64,000 nucleotides of DNA from Megalonaias nervosa (Eukaryota > Mollusca > Bivalvia > Unionida > Unionidae). A program made the translations under genes and the position numbers. The notes under the pieces were generated by a model that saw only the letters and a program-made list of their open reading frames with translations, had not been told where the DNA came from and did no database searches. The stretch is from contig JAECUM010010977.1 of assembly GCA_016617855.1 (NCBI GenBank), positions 1 through 64,000 on the forward strand, in the 5' to 3' direction. Below are positions 13,255 to 23,689 of this stretch, in pieces (positions within the stretch are counted from its first letter, which is position 1; each line of letters begins with the position of its first letter).

Positions 13255-14081
13255 ATCTGACTTGAAGAAATTAATAACGAGTGGGGTGTCTCTAACTCAT
13301 CTAGAAAGATCTTAATATTATTTAATAAACTTCTAAGATATTTCTGGCAACTGACTTACTGTTTCGCACAAGCACGATGTTTCATATGTCTTGCTGTTTA
13401 AATATTCTGTAAATCTGAAGACTCTGAACCAACAAACCTAACATAGTGTGAAAAATGATATCAGTTTAAGACATTGCTGGTATGGTCGGCATCAAATTTA
13501 GTGACTCATTTTTTTTAAAAATTAATGCAGTCTTAACCCGATACCACCCATAACTCTACCCTATAGCAATCCACAAATATGATATAAACCGTCTTAAAAA
13601 GGGTTTGTTATAATTTTAGGAAATGTCATTAGCTTCATTTGCCTAATATATAAGGAAACAAAAAAATATAGTTCAAAACATTTCATTTAGGATCGCGAAA
13701 GTCACGTATGGAAGAAATAAAGACTCATTTGTGCTGCATTTGATGGAAGAAATATGGGCAAACCCATATACCGAGATATCCCAGTACTGAAAACAATAAA
13801 TAACACTACTCTTCAAACGAGTCTGCACGCATGTTTTGTTTTAAAATATTAAGACGAAGTTTCCTCTTATTTGCTTCCTTGTTATTTATACCCTGGGATC
13901 TACTTCATTGTCTTCTTTTTTTAAAAATTAGATTCAAAGTTAATATTATGCAAATATATACAATAAAGATAAACTCACAAAACGTTAGCGGTATCAATGA
14001 TGATTATCCCAAGAAACTGGTAAAGTTTCCACTGGTCATAGGAACTCGAACGTAAACCACTGCTAAAAGGGTATGACTAAA
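13255..14081. other. Non-coding stretch
   Basis: AT-rich, no recognised gene or repeat family. Confidence 0.5.
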
Positions 14082-14175
14082 GTGCGAAAAGTGCAAAAAG
14101 TTACGAAAAGTTGCGAAAAGTTACAAAAAGTTACGAAAAGTAAAAAACAAATTGCGAAAAGTTACAAAACGTTAA
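14082..14175. repeat. Minisatellite, about 10-11-bp units
   Basis: Eight or more imperfect copies of GTTACGAAAA / GTTGCGAAAA in direct order, about 160 bp outside the left end of the MULE element. Confidence 0.88.
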
Positions 14176-14332
14176 TGTAGGCCAGACAAGAAAAGTTGCA
14201 TTGAAATGATTATTATTATTATTATTTTGATGATTATATAAGCTTATTTATTTATTTACAAAAGCTATACTGTGTCTAAAATTACAATAACTGTTAGCCA
14301 TACAAAAGGTTTCCTTTATTTGATGGAAGTGT

Positions 14333-14384
14333 CTATTCGCACGGTTGCCGTGTGGCTACTGTTTAAAAGACTATTCGCACGGTG
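14333..14384 (+). repeat. MULE left terminal inverted repeat
   Basis: It pairs with 23638-23689 in inverted orientation over about 51 bp with roughly ten mismatches. A CTATTCGCACGG submotif occurs twice (14333 and 14371), which suggests a doubled transposase-binding site. Confidence 0.8.
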
Positions 14385-14819
14385 ATGCGTAAGTGCATTA
14401 GGGACGAGTCCGAAAAATTCCGATTCAAATCGGATTGCGCGCTTGTTTCAGCAGCTGAGATGGTAGATATGGAAGAAGGAGACACCTTCGATAATTACAT
14501 CAATTTCTTCGCCATGCTGGAAAAACATGGGAAGAAAAACAGTATTCAGTGGGTTAAAGCTGACAGTAAGTCTGTCGAAGCAGCGAATAAGGCATTGATG
14601 GCATCAGCTAAGCCTTATCACAGGGGCTCGTATCGTTGCTTACAATTTACCTGTCATACATGTACTATATAATAACTATGTATGACAGGTAAATCGTAAG
14701 CAACGACACGAGCCCCTGTGAGTCTTATGATAGCAAATTCGTCTATCGCTATGGAGGTTTCGCAGCAAATATGGTGGACAAGGCAGAAAGCAAGGTCTTG
14801 GTTTACGCCCGAATCAAAG
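14385..14819 (+). pseudogene. MULE transposase exon 1, interrupted by a hairpin insertion
   Basis: The frame from the ATG at 14385 contains GDTFDNYINFFAMLEKH, then ADSKSVEAANKALMASAKP; the continuation is DSKFVYRYGGFAANMV after a hairpin insertion at 14619-14720. This layout matches the N-terminal region of ZSWIM3-like SWIM transposases, thought to bind DNA. The exon ends at AAAG with a good GTAAGT donor at 14820. The stop near 14670 lies inside the inserted hairpin and not in the original exon. The ATG sits at the inner edge of the terminal repeat, so a different native start cannot be excluded. Confidence 0.65.
14619..14720. mobile_element. Hairpin MITE inserted in MULE exon 1
   Basis: Two 40-bp arms starting CACAGGGGCTCG and ending in its reverse complement differ at only two positions and enclose a 22-bp loop. 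The insertion is flanked by AGCCTTAT (14611-14618) and AGTCTTAT (14721-14728), an 8-bp duplication with one mismatch. That size and the CAGGGG start fit a hAT-type MITE. Removing it restores a continuous exon 1 frame. Confidence 0.85.
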
Positions 14820-15122
14820 GTAAGTGCATTTAATTTTTTTTAAATATCTTGAGGCATTTCTAAGAGGCGGAGTTGGACATTTGCCCCTCTGCCTCCCCCC
14901 CCCCCGCACCTCACTAAGGCCGCTACTAACCCCACCCCACCACATGCACAAAAATCAACCAGGTACAAAAATCAATTGGACAGGAGCCCGGGACAACCAG
15001 AAATTACTGGTGGGAGAGCATTTCTCCCAAATGTGATTTTCAACGTTTTTCTACATAATACGATTTGCCTCGTGATGTAGCCCTCTTATCCGTTTTTATA
15101 TGATCAACCTATAATAGGTTTG

Positions 15123-15438
15123 AGTGCGTGTGATTTGCATTTTTACGTAGCTTTAACAATTTTTCAGTTATATCGCTACGATGTCTGCAGTGTGGCAGTT
15201 TATAGTGATGTCTAGCATCGGGGCACTATGCCGCAGACATGTAGCATGATGTCCCACCCAGTCACATTATCCTGACACCAGGCCGACCAGTCCTAACACT
15301 AACCTCTTAATGCTGAGCGCCAAGCGAGGCAGCTGTTAGTACCATTTTTATAAGTCTTTGGTATGACTCGGCCAGGGATCGAACCCACGACATGCCGCAT
15401 CTGAGGCGGACGCTCTAACCACTAAGCCACCAGAGTGG
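15123..15438 (-). mobile_element. SINE family A, copy 1 (tRNA-derived)
   Basis: Minus-strand SINE inside the first MULE intron. The tRNA-like head (A box and B box GGGTTCGATCCC) lies at the right, and the 3' end near 15123 at the left. Target-site duplication TAATAGGTTTG (15112-15122) / TAATAGGCTTG (15439-15449), 11 bp with one mismatch. It shares its full length with the copies at 32229 and 36593. Confidence 0.92.
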
Positions 15439-15681
15439 TAATAGGCTTGGATTAGACCTCATAAATTATGGTTGGTTTAGTATAGGACCACTAATTCTTT
15501 TCCCATACACCTTAATATTATTATATTAATATATTAATAAAAATAATACATTTGGTTGGCATACCAACCCCACAAAATAGTTTTGAACGAATACCCTTGC
15601 TCTGATTTGTAGAAAAAAAAATCTTTATATGACCTATCCATCCTATTAAGACTTGATACTAATTAATTTTATATATTTGCG

Positions 15682-15910
15682 GATCATTCAAGAGTTACTG
15701 CCCTGCAGAAGTCTATCTGACAGCTCATAGAGACATTGGTAATCTTTTCATTCGCAAGTTGAATAATGTACATAACCATCCATTGGATCCAGATTTCTTG
15801 ATATGGTATCCTGAGCAGCGGCGGTTAGACAGAGATGCAAAGGAAATGGTGAAAACCATGCTTAAGATGAGGGTCAAAGTTAAATTGTTACAAGACCATT
15901 TCTTTGCCAG
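15682..15910 (+). pseudogene. MULE transposase exon 2
   Basis: The open stretch encodes FKSYCPAEVYLTAHR, then NLFIRKLNNVHNHPLDPDF and WYPEQRRLDRDAKEMV. The HNHPLDP-type zinc-binding segment is characteristic of the FAR1/WRKY-GCM-like N-terminus of SWIM transposases. It joins exon 1 in phase (AAAG plus GATCATTC gives Lys-Gly-Ser-Phe). The acceptor reads TTTGCG instead of TTTGCAG, so it looks lost by mutation. The donor is CCAG/GTATAT at 15911. Confidence 0.72.
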
Positions 15911-15930
15911 GTATATACTTTTATGATTGA

Positions 15931-15998
15931 TTGATTGATTGTGGTTTTACGGCATACCAGCACTATAAGGCTATTGAGCGCCATAGAAAAGGTTAAGA
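15931..15998. repeat. SINE-like fragment with TTGA tail
   Basis: A (TTGA)n tract is followed by GTGGTTTTACGGCATACCAG and GCTATTGAGCGCC. On the minus strand it looks like the 3' end of a short retroposon with an AATC-repeat tail. Only this fragment is present. Confidence 0.4.
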
Positions 15999-16280
15999 TT
16001 ACTTTTTATGATAAAAGAACTTCACTGTGGGAGTTATTAAAATTGTCCAAAATATAATTCTTTAGACTGTTGCGACATCCTCGGGCCCGAGGAAATATTG
16101 TCGACATAGGTGGATGTCGAGATAAGTGTTGGGGGGGGGGGGGGCTGAAAAAAGATGCAAGTTAAATTTGTCACTTTGGGGTGACCTGTCGTCAGTGAGT
16201 AGCATTTACACTTTGAGAAAACAAACAATGGAAATTTTGAGTACATGAAAACAAAACCAGTGTGAAATACCGCGACATTA

Positions 16281-16530
16281 AAGCCTGGCAGCAAGATCAA
16301 TTAATTGTTGAATAAAGTATACAGGACGGAACTGGCCGCTTGCCGACATAAATAATTAGGCGGGAAAATTAGCCTGGCGGCAAGATCAACTAATTGTTGA
16401 ACAAAGTATGGGTCGGAACTGGCAGGTGGTCGACATAAATGATTAGGCGGGATAATTAAAGTCTGGTGGCAAGATCAACTAATTGTTGAACAAAGTATGG
16501 GTCGGAACTGGCAGCTTGTCGACATAATTA
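16281..16530. repeat. Minisatellite, three copies of about 90 bp
   Basis: Units start at 16281, 16370 and 16459 with the shared motif AAGATCAACTAATTGTTGAA, then a GGAACTGGC segment and GTCGACATAA. It lies in an intron of the MULE transposase. Related GTCGACAT motifs recur on both sides (16100-16720), so the array is an expansion of a wider CG-containing repeat. Confidence 0.88.
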
Positions 16531-17512
16531 GAAAACAAAGAATTTGTTCAAGCTGGGACCAAGGGCTTCTGTCGACATGTACGTTTATTTTTTTATGTCG
16601 ACGTCGAAATAGGCATGACAATTTTGGTAGTAATAGTAGACCAAGGGACCGGGACTTTGCTTTTTTCTCGAAATAGGCGGCTTGTCGACATAAGTGATGT
16701 CGATATAAGTGGGTAGGACTGTAATATAATCCAAGACGTCATTGTCTGAATTCACTATACTTCAACATTAATGCCTCTGTGCAAGAGTATTGTTGAGCAC
16801 ATTGTAATTCCAGTGAATATTTTTAAATAATTAAATACATCCAGATTAAAAAAACCTGAACATACCAATACAAACGATTCTGCTGCAGATGTTATAGGAA
16901 GAATGAATTTTTGTTTCAAGTAAACAAGTCTATATCAACAGATAAGACAATAGTAGAATCAGGATTAGGGTCAAAAGTTCATTTGTAGAAAATTCTAAAT
17001 TGTCACCAAGATCAAATCTGTTAATAAAATTATAAAAAAAGAACGCAGTAAACATTAGGCAGAATAGGTCCATCCAACATCCTTGACTCAGATTAAGATC
17101 ATGATCCTAATTTTTAACCCACTCTCACAGGGAAATACTTTCCTTGTATTATGTTGCTTACAAAACAAATGTCCTAATTAGGTAAACCAAGAACTTTATT
17201 TTAGACGATGTCATTCACAAAATACAATTATACCTAATAGACAGTCACAGTCATGTTTAGTTCCATGCTTTTATAACCCTGCTCCCTGCCCCCAGTCTGT
17301 CACCACATTTACTGCTTTGAAGAAATACATGTACATATTTAATTTTAAAATTTAAGAGATAAATGGTGATAGCAAACAAAATATTAGACATTTATTTTAA
17401 CATCAGTTCTGATTTCTGTGTGCACAGTTTTAACATAAAGTCAGCTAAGAAAAGATGGATTATTATTATAGAGTAGATACATTTGCAGTTATTACAATAT
17501 TTTCGTCTTCAG

Positions 17513-17627
17513 GTATCCTCTTTCATCACTGTAAAGGATCTGCACAACATGCGACAGAAAATGAAATAGGAGGAATTTGGAACACAAACTGATGAACAGA
17601 GATTGCTTGCAGAATTGGGAAGACTTG
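17513..17627 (+). pseudogene. MULE transposase exon 3
   Basis: The acceptor TCTTCAG at 17512 and donor G/GTAAAA at 17628 bound a short exon reading ITVKDLHNMRQKMK, a TAG stop, then EEFGTQTDEQRLLAELGRL. The KDLHNMRQKM segment continues the ZSWIM3-like N-terminus. The last codon is split and joins the next exon in phase (G plus GT GAT gives Gly-Asp). The internal TAG and a one-base mismatch in joining to exon 2 show decay. Confidence 0.7.
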
Positions 17628-18319
17628 GTAAAAATTTATTCTGTTGTTCAATTGCTTGCCAGACTTCACTATAAAAGTGTTCTTCAGTCCTTCCTTCGTG
17701 ATTCCAGTTGGCATGATAACACACAAGAATGTTCATTTTTGCATGTTTTTATGCCCTGATTCTTTCCTTTTAAAGCCAATTTTGTAAATGGAATATATTG
17801 GGTTTTTTTTTTAATACATTTCATAAACTTCAGTCCATGTACTATAGTTGACAACAAAATATTTAATTTTATTTTGATATCCTGTACTAAATTCCCACTG
17901 ACAAAATAGCGTAATGACTTGTGGTGCTACACTGTGCTATTAAGTGCAGAATGGGCAGCCACCAGTTTCGCATCACGAGACACAAAAGAATGCTGCAAAA
18001 CACCCAGGGGTCACACTGCCACATGAAGTGGACGACTAAGTCACCTAAAAATTGAGAACCAAATCACTTCGTTTTAATTTGCATGACCCCTGATATCTGC
18101 CTTTCAAGGCTGAAACAATTCTCAAACTCTGTTGAATGGAAGCATGTGTGGTTTGTATGCCAAACAGGTGACGAAATTCATTTTATTTATATATTAGCAT
18201 TAAGTTCTATAGGAAATGAATTAGTCCAATTCCTTTAACCCTGTATTGTATTAGCACTGTACTTAGCTTCTTAGATGCCAGAATACCCCTACATATGTGT
18301 TTGCAATTTTCTTTTTTAG

Positions 18320-19528
18320 GTGATGAAGATCCAGATGCAGCCATATCAGTCCAGACAGGAGAGACTGGAGATTTGGAATGCCTTTTTATTGTGACAGGGG
18401 AAATGAGAAGGACGTATGAAATGTTCCCAGAGGTCTTGATGGTGGATGGAACGTACAGTCAACAAATCGAGAATGCCTTTATTAATAGTCGAAGATGGAT
18501 ATGGTCAGGGGCGCATAGTTGGGTTCAGTTTAGTTGCCAATGAAGAAAAGGAGACACTCGAAAATCTGATAGGTGAGTTTGGACAAATACACAATTTGGA
18601 GAAAGTAAAAACTGTAGTCTTCGATAAAGACCAGAATGAAATAGCTGTGGTGCAGAAGGTCATGCCTGATGTTTTCATCCAGTTGTGCAAATTTCATATA
18701 ATGCAAGCATTTGCAAGAGGATTAAAGAAATGTGCAGTGAATCAAGAGGTGCAAAGTACAATAATGCAGCTTGTACGGTAGATGGTGTATGTCCAAGACA
18801 GCATATGACAACAGCTTTGGCCAGTTGCTCAAGGTAACACCCCAACAGTCTGTTGACGACTACTGCAAGAACTGGTTAGATATTAATTCTAAGTCTTGGG
18901 AATACAACTAATAACAGAATGAAATCAATAAATAAGAAGATAAAAGATGTTCTTCGTAGGAATTTATCTGTTCCAGAAGCTGTTCAGGGTTTACTTTTGG
19001 TATGCAGAGCATCTAATCATGCTGTATGACATCGATCTTTTGTTCAGCATATGACAGTTTCCATACAGACTGAATGATGATGATGAAGTTGTCGACATCG
19101 TTGTGAAGAAATTGACTCTCTACGCAGCCAATATCATTATGCACTAGTTGAAAGCAGCAAGATCTAAAACACAAAAATATGCGTGCAATCCTGATAACTG
19201 CTGCATGCTTAAAACAATGATGGGACTGCAATGTCGACACATCTTTGCAGCAAGAATGAACAAAAATGAGATTCTCTTTTTAGACACTGATATATTTTCA
19301 CGATGGTGTTTAGGCTATGGTGATGAAGTCATATTTAAGCGGAAACTTGATCAGGTGGAGAGTCGGGTGCTATCCAATCCAGTGAAAGAAAACGTTCCAA
19401 AGTCAAAGGAAGAAAAATTCAGAGATGTGATGGTTGTGTGCAAGTCACTGGCTGATTTAGTTTCAACCCTTGGATCGAAAGAATTCACGGAAAAATTAGA
19501 TGCATTGAATCTGCTCTTCAGTATGTAG
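18320..19528 (+). pseudogene. MULE transposase core: DDE domain and SWIM zinc finger
   Basis: After the acceptor TTTTTTAG (18319) the exon reads DEDPDAAISVQ, then FPEVLMVDGTY with the first catalytic Asp, VEDGYGQGRIVGFSL, VVFDKDQNEI with the second Asp, and QLCKFHIMQAF. Near 18910 the TNNRMKSIN motif carries Lys (AAA at 18922) where relatives have the third catalytic residue, Glu. From 19148 a SWIM finger follows (CNPDNCCMLK, then GLQCRHIFAAR), a nucleic-acid binding zinc module typical of this transposase group. Damage: a frameshift near 18450, a stop at 18780 and several further frame breaks before 19148. The family cuts and pastes the element by a DDE mechanism; this copy cannot. Confidence 0.85.
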
Positions 19529-19647
19529 TCCAGAGGTCACAAGGTGGTGCTGGTAGACATAATGGAAGATGACCGATTAGGGCATGAGCCTAGTAAAACC
19601 AAGTTTCACCACTCACCTGATAAAAACAGTTATGTTCAGGATGGCAT

Positions 19648-19800
19648 TGCTCAGTGAGAAAGCTTGCCAGTAGCTTCTCATGGGTTGGTGGTTCTTTCCG
19701 GGGTTTTCCCAGGTTCTTCCTCAACCATTTGTACTGGCCGCCATGTATAGCCTATCATGTGCTGAAAAATGGCGTTAAACCCTGTAACAACAACAACATG
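19648..19800 (+). mobile_element. SINE family B, copy 1 (5'-truncated)
   Basis: Plus-orientation fragment from the segment GAGAAAGCTTGCC, through GGGTTGGTGGTTCTTTC and GCCATGTATAGCC, to TGGCGTTAAACCC, ending in CAA repeats. It matches the body of the full copy at 63067-63311. It sits between the SWIM-coding and protease-coding parts of the MULE gene and explains the loss of frame there. Confidence 0.8.
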
Positions 19801-20640
19801 GCAGTGCTCAAAACTCCTCCGAGAAAACAAACAACCAATCAAATACACAACAGAAAAATGCCAAGAAGATGAAGATATTCAAACAAGGTATGTATTCAGT
19901 GAAACTGACAATGAAGTAGGTTCAGACTCAGAAGAAAACCCACCCCCTTCACCTTTGTTTGGTAAGAAGAGATGAAGAAGCTTTGCACACCTATCTGACA
20001 TGCCAAATGATCAGGAAAATGTAATGCCATCAACTACAGAAGCAAAAGTTGAGAAATATAAGCCATCAGAAGACAGTACTAAAGAATGTCCAAGCAGTCT
20101 GCCTAATAATGAAAATCCTATAAAAACTGGTTTGATAAGAATATGAACCTTCTCAGATGTACTCCAGCGTGTAACAAACATAAGATTACCGCCATCTCCA
20201 CCAGTTCATGGAAGATCTAAAATTAAGAGAAAGAAGCACAAGAATGCTGAAAATACAGAGAATATGTTCCAAGCAAGAAAAAGAAAAAGGACACGAGAAG
20301 AAATAGATCTTCAGTCCAAAGATCTTCAGTGCAAAACCAAGTCCATCACCTTAAAACCAGAGGAGCTTGCAGTACTAAGAGATGGTGGAATGTTAACAGA
20401 TACCCACATACATGCTGCCGTAAGACTACTAAAGAAACCGCATCCTGATTTCCAGTGATTTCAGGATCCCTTACTAGGAAGCATACTTCAGTTTGACATC
20501 TGCAAAGAGATGTTTTTGCAAATAATGCATGATGGAAATTTGCATTGGTTGACAGTATCAAATGTAATGGGTAGTAATTATGAAATAGATGTATACGACT
20601 AATTGGCATCTTCCACTCATCATATTTTAGTGATAGTCAA
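19801..20640 (+). pseudogene. MULE gene middle: basic linker and start of Ulp1-like protease
   Basis: After the SINE, coding resumes with a Ser/Glu-rich, Lys/Arg-rich linker (for example RKRKRTREEID near 20280, a likely nuclear localisation signal). The protease N-terminus follows: DGGMLTDTHIHAAVRLLKK, FQDPLLGS, then HDGNLHWLTVSNV with the catalytic His (codon 20543) and EIDVYD with the catalytic Asp. This order is that of C48 (Ulp1/SENP) cysteine proteases, which cleave SUMO-like modifiers. Stops occur near 19975, 20144, 20456 and 20600. Confidence 0.7.
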
Positions 20641-21084
20641 GATGCAAAAAGCAGCAGTTACAATGACACAAAAAAGCACATAACACTAAGGATTAGACAA
20701 TGTCAAAGACAGAAGGGAGGGGTTGACTGTGGCCTGTTTGCAATAGCCATGACAGCATCACTTTGCAAAGAAGAAGATCCAACTAACCTTAAGTATAACC
20801 ATGACATCATGCGGAGACTTTTGGAAGATTGCTTACACGAAAGTCATATTACAGAATTTCCACACAAAGAGATCATGGTAAAATCAAATAAAGAGACATG
20901 TAGAATATCAAAAGTAAATCTTTACTGCATTTACAGACTTTCTGACAACCATAAAGAGAGGATGATTGAATGCTCAAGTTGCAAGGAGTGGTACCATCAG
21001 ACATGTCTGTCAGTTCCAAAGGAAATGTTCATGGATAAAACACTCGGTGAAGGGTGGCTATGCACACATTGTGGTGAGAATTAA
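20641..21084 (+). pseudogene. MULE gene end: Ulp1-like active site and PHD finger
   Basis: RQKGGVDCGLFAIAM contains the conserved Gln-rich turn and the catalytic Cys (DCG at 20725-20733). With the His and Asp upstream, a complete C48-type catalytic set is legible. From about 20920 a C4HC3 PHD finger follows (MIECSSCKEWYHQTC, then GEGWLCTHCGEN), a module that usually binds histone H3 tails. Its first knuckle reads LYCIYRL, where a second Cys is expected in place of Tyr, so one zinc ligand is probably lost. The last 111 codons are open and end at 21084. Confidence 0.82.
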
Positions 21085-21570
21085 AACTTTATTTAATATA
21101 ACAAGAAAAACATGAGGTACTGTTGTGCGTGTAAATATGTTTGGATGCACGATGTTTGAAGGAACATTGCGTTTATGCTGATTTTTTATTAGCTTAAGGA
21201 GACCAGTTTAAAATAGAGTGGATTTAATTTGTCAACTTCTCAAGGCATTTTAGAAGAAGGATGGAAGTTTATATCTTGATATATGTAAGATGGTAGTTCT
21301 CACTTTCCTAGATGTAAAAAAGTATTGTTTTAATTAGATTACATACTTTTGAAAATGTATTATTTTTCTGATTTCCTCTTTTAATCAGATGTGAAAAGTA
21401 TCAAATGACTGCTTTGTTACTGACTTTTAATCATGTTGGTTTACATTTACTCCTGTGGTTTTGAGTGATAAGGAGAACAGTTCATAGTTTGAAAATCAGT
21501 AGTATAATTTCTCTTATGCTTGTTTTTAAATATAACAGTACCTTATTATAGGCCATATCAATTTACTGTC

Positions 21571-21862
21571 AACAAAAGTCTGATGCAGTCATATCACCAC
21601 AGTGCTGGTAATCATTCCCGTGACTTAGCGATGTAATTTCTGTTATGACTGAATCATGATGTGTAAGAGCATAAATGTAATTTGCAGTATAGAGGAGTTA
21701 AAAAGACATTACTGTTGTTAGTACTGTCATTTTAACTCCTCCATAATGCAAATTAAACATATGCTTTTACACATCGAAATTTCATTCCCAACAGAAATTA
21801 CATAGCGAAGTCATGGAATGATTACCAGCATTGTGATGATATGACTGCATTAGACTTTTGTT
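21571..21862. mobile_element. Fold-back element with about 130-bp arms
   Basis: Left arm from AACAAAAGTC (21571) to GAGGAGTTAAAA (about 21703), right arm from TTTTAACTCCTC (21730) to GACTTTTGTT (21862). The arms match almost throughout in inverted orientation, with scattered differences; the loop is about 26 bp. No coding capacity. It is nested in the 3' part of the MULE element. Confidence 0.88.
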
Positions 21863-22411
21863 CCTTCTGACTTTAATTATCTTACATCAGAAACACAGAA
21901 CAGAGGCCAGTATTCAGTCTTTATTGTTGGAAACAGATTATAGCAGACCTATGGTGAGTAAATGATTGGTGAACAGACAGCATCTCAGTATTTTGATTTC
22001 CATATATTATTCATAATAGATGCTTGACTGTATATCTGTGTGGAAACAAACACACAGACGCTCTCATAAATGCATATCCTCTCTTGCTCTCTAATCACAT
22101 AAGTGCCATGAAAAGGACTTTTTCCACATCTGCATAAACCTCAGTAAACTGAAAACTTTGCAAAACAGAAATAAATACTGAATCATTGACATTTCATCTC
22201 TGTCTGCATTGGTTTGAGTCTCTGGCTCTGTCAATGCAAGGTTTACTATATTTGAACTTTCAAAAGAGAAAACACTTCGGAGAGTATTAGCATCTACAGA
22301 TTCAACTTGTATTAATGTGTCATAATAAAGGAGGACATGTCTAGGCAAAAGAGGTCACATTGCAACCCTGGTGAACATGAGAATGTGCTAACTCTGGTCA
22401 TTTGCATTGTG

Positions 22412-22505
22412 TGGGTAAGTGGTTGTTCCTAGGTATTCTTTCGGGTTCTTTTGGCTGCCATGTATAGCCTATAATGTGATGAGAAATGGCATTTAAACCA
22501 AACCA
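22412..22505 (+). mobile_element. SINE family B, copy 2 (fragment)
   Basis: Short decayed piece (GTAAGTGGTTGTTCCTAGG, then GGCTGCCATGTATAGCC and ATGGCATTTAAACC) that corresponds to the 3' half of the copy at 63067-63311. Confidence 0.65.
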
Positions 22506-23637
22506 CAAGCCTAGACTGTGCTGCTGTATGGGTATTCTGCCTTTCTCACAACCACATAAACTTTCACATATAAACATACACAAATATTAATCTGGGTATG
22601 GTTGTGGAAACATTCCAGCCTTTGACTTTCTTCAGATGTAAAAATTCTATCTGTTCCATAAAAGTATTATTTCCAAATACAAATCAGAAAAATATAAGCT
22701 AGAGGGAAATCCCATCCATTTCCACCCCATGGTACATATTAATAAAGGGTCTCATGTTGCTTCATGAGACAAGAAGAATTGTATCTGGATTTGTTGCAAA
22801 AGCTTATGTTTCTGTCATATGATTTACAGTGTTAAAGCCACTTACTATACCAAAGCCAATAGTTCAACTTACAGACCGACCACTTAATTTTCGATCCCAC
22901 CTCTACTATACTGATTTTACAGGTTTAAAAAAATCTGCATACCCTACCCCAACAGCTTGAAATAAACTTCTTGGTTTAATAAATTAAAAAGGAGATCATT
23001 TATATTGATTATATTGGTTACCCATTATATTTGTTTAAAAAATATTCTAGTTCAAAAATTCCATGCACCCACCCCCAACGGAAAAATTAAGTGGTTAGTT
23101 CCTGATGTGTTATTAATTAAAGGCCATATTTGTAAGACTTTATGATGTAAGGGTCATGGGTGGTTTAATCCAATAGGTGAACTAGGTGGCCTCATAAGGG
23201 GGGGGGGGGCAAAAATGAGTACACTGATCAAATATGTAGACTAAATAATGAAATAAAATATCAATCCGATTGAGTATTAAAACTAACAAACAGTTTATAC
23301 TAAGCGCTATCCCAAAAGGGGGCGTAGGAGCGCAAGGTGGAAAGTTTTCCTAGGGCACTGAATACCTTTGCACCAGTACTGGTAACAGTGATGGCCCTAC
23401 ACCATTTGCCATACGATCATTACTTTAGCCTTGATTATGTGCATACCAGAGTGTAACATTGTACCAATTTTACCTATAATCACTTGGGGAAAAAAAGCAA
23501 TAAAAAGCCCCGGAAGATCAGGTACATGACAAACATACTAACAGCTTCCCAAGTAAATTATGCAACGATCAGCCATGTGAATTGTTTTCTGTGTTCAGAT
23601 AAGGCAAATTTTATAAGGTACACAGTGCCCACACGGC

Positions 23638-23689
23638 GGCCGTGCGAATAGTCTTTTCAAACGTGGCCACACGGCGGCCATGCAAATGG
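23638..23689 (-). repeat. MULE right terminal inverted repeat
   Basis: Inverted partner of 14333-14384. The motif CACACGGCGGCC occurs twice here (23631 and 23669), mirroring the doubled submotif of the left end. Confidence 0.8.

Larger units (their letters stand above)
14333..23689 (+). mobile_element. MULE-type DNA transposon, 9.4 kb, with SWIM transposase, Ulp1-like protease and PHD finger
   Basis: Two inverted repeats of about 51 bp bound a plus-strand gene built from at least four exons. Exons 1 to 3 encode the N-terminal part typical of ZSWIM3-like transposases. The large fourth exon encodes the MULE DDE core, a SWIM zinc finger, a basic linker, a Ulp1-type cysteine protease and a PHD finger. 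Secondary insertions include a hairpin element in exon 1, a SINE and a 90-bp minisatellite in introns, another SINE between the SWIM and protease parts, and a fold-back element 3' of the gene. A flanking duplication of 8-11 bp, expected for MULEs, is not visible. Frame breaks and a lost catalytic Glu mark the copy as dead. Confidence 0.8.
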
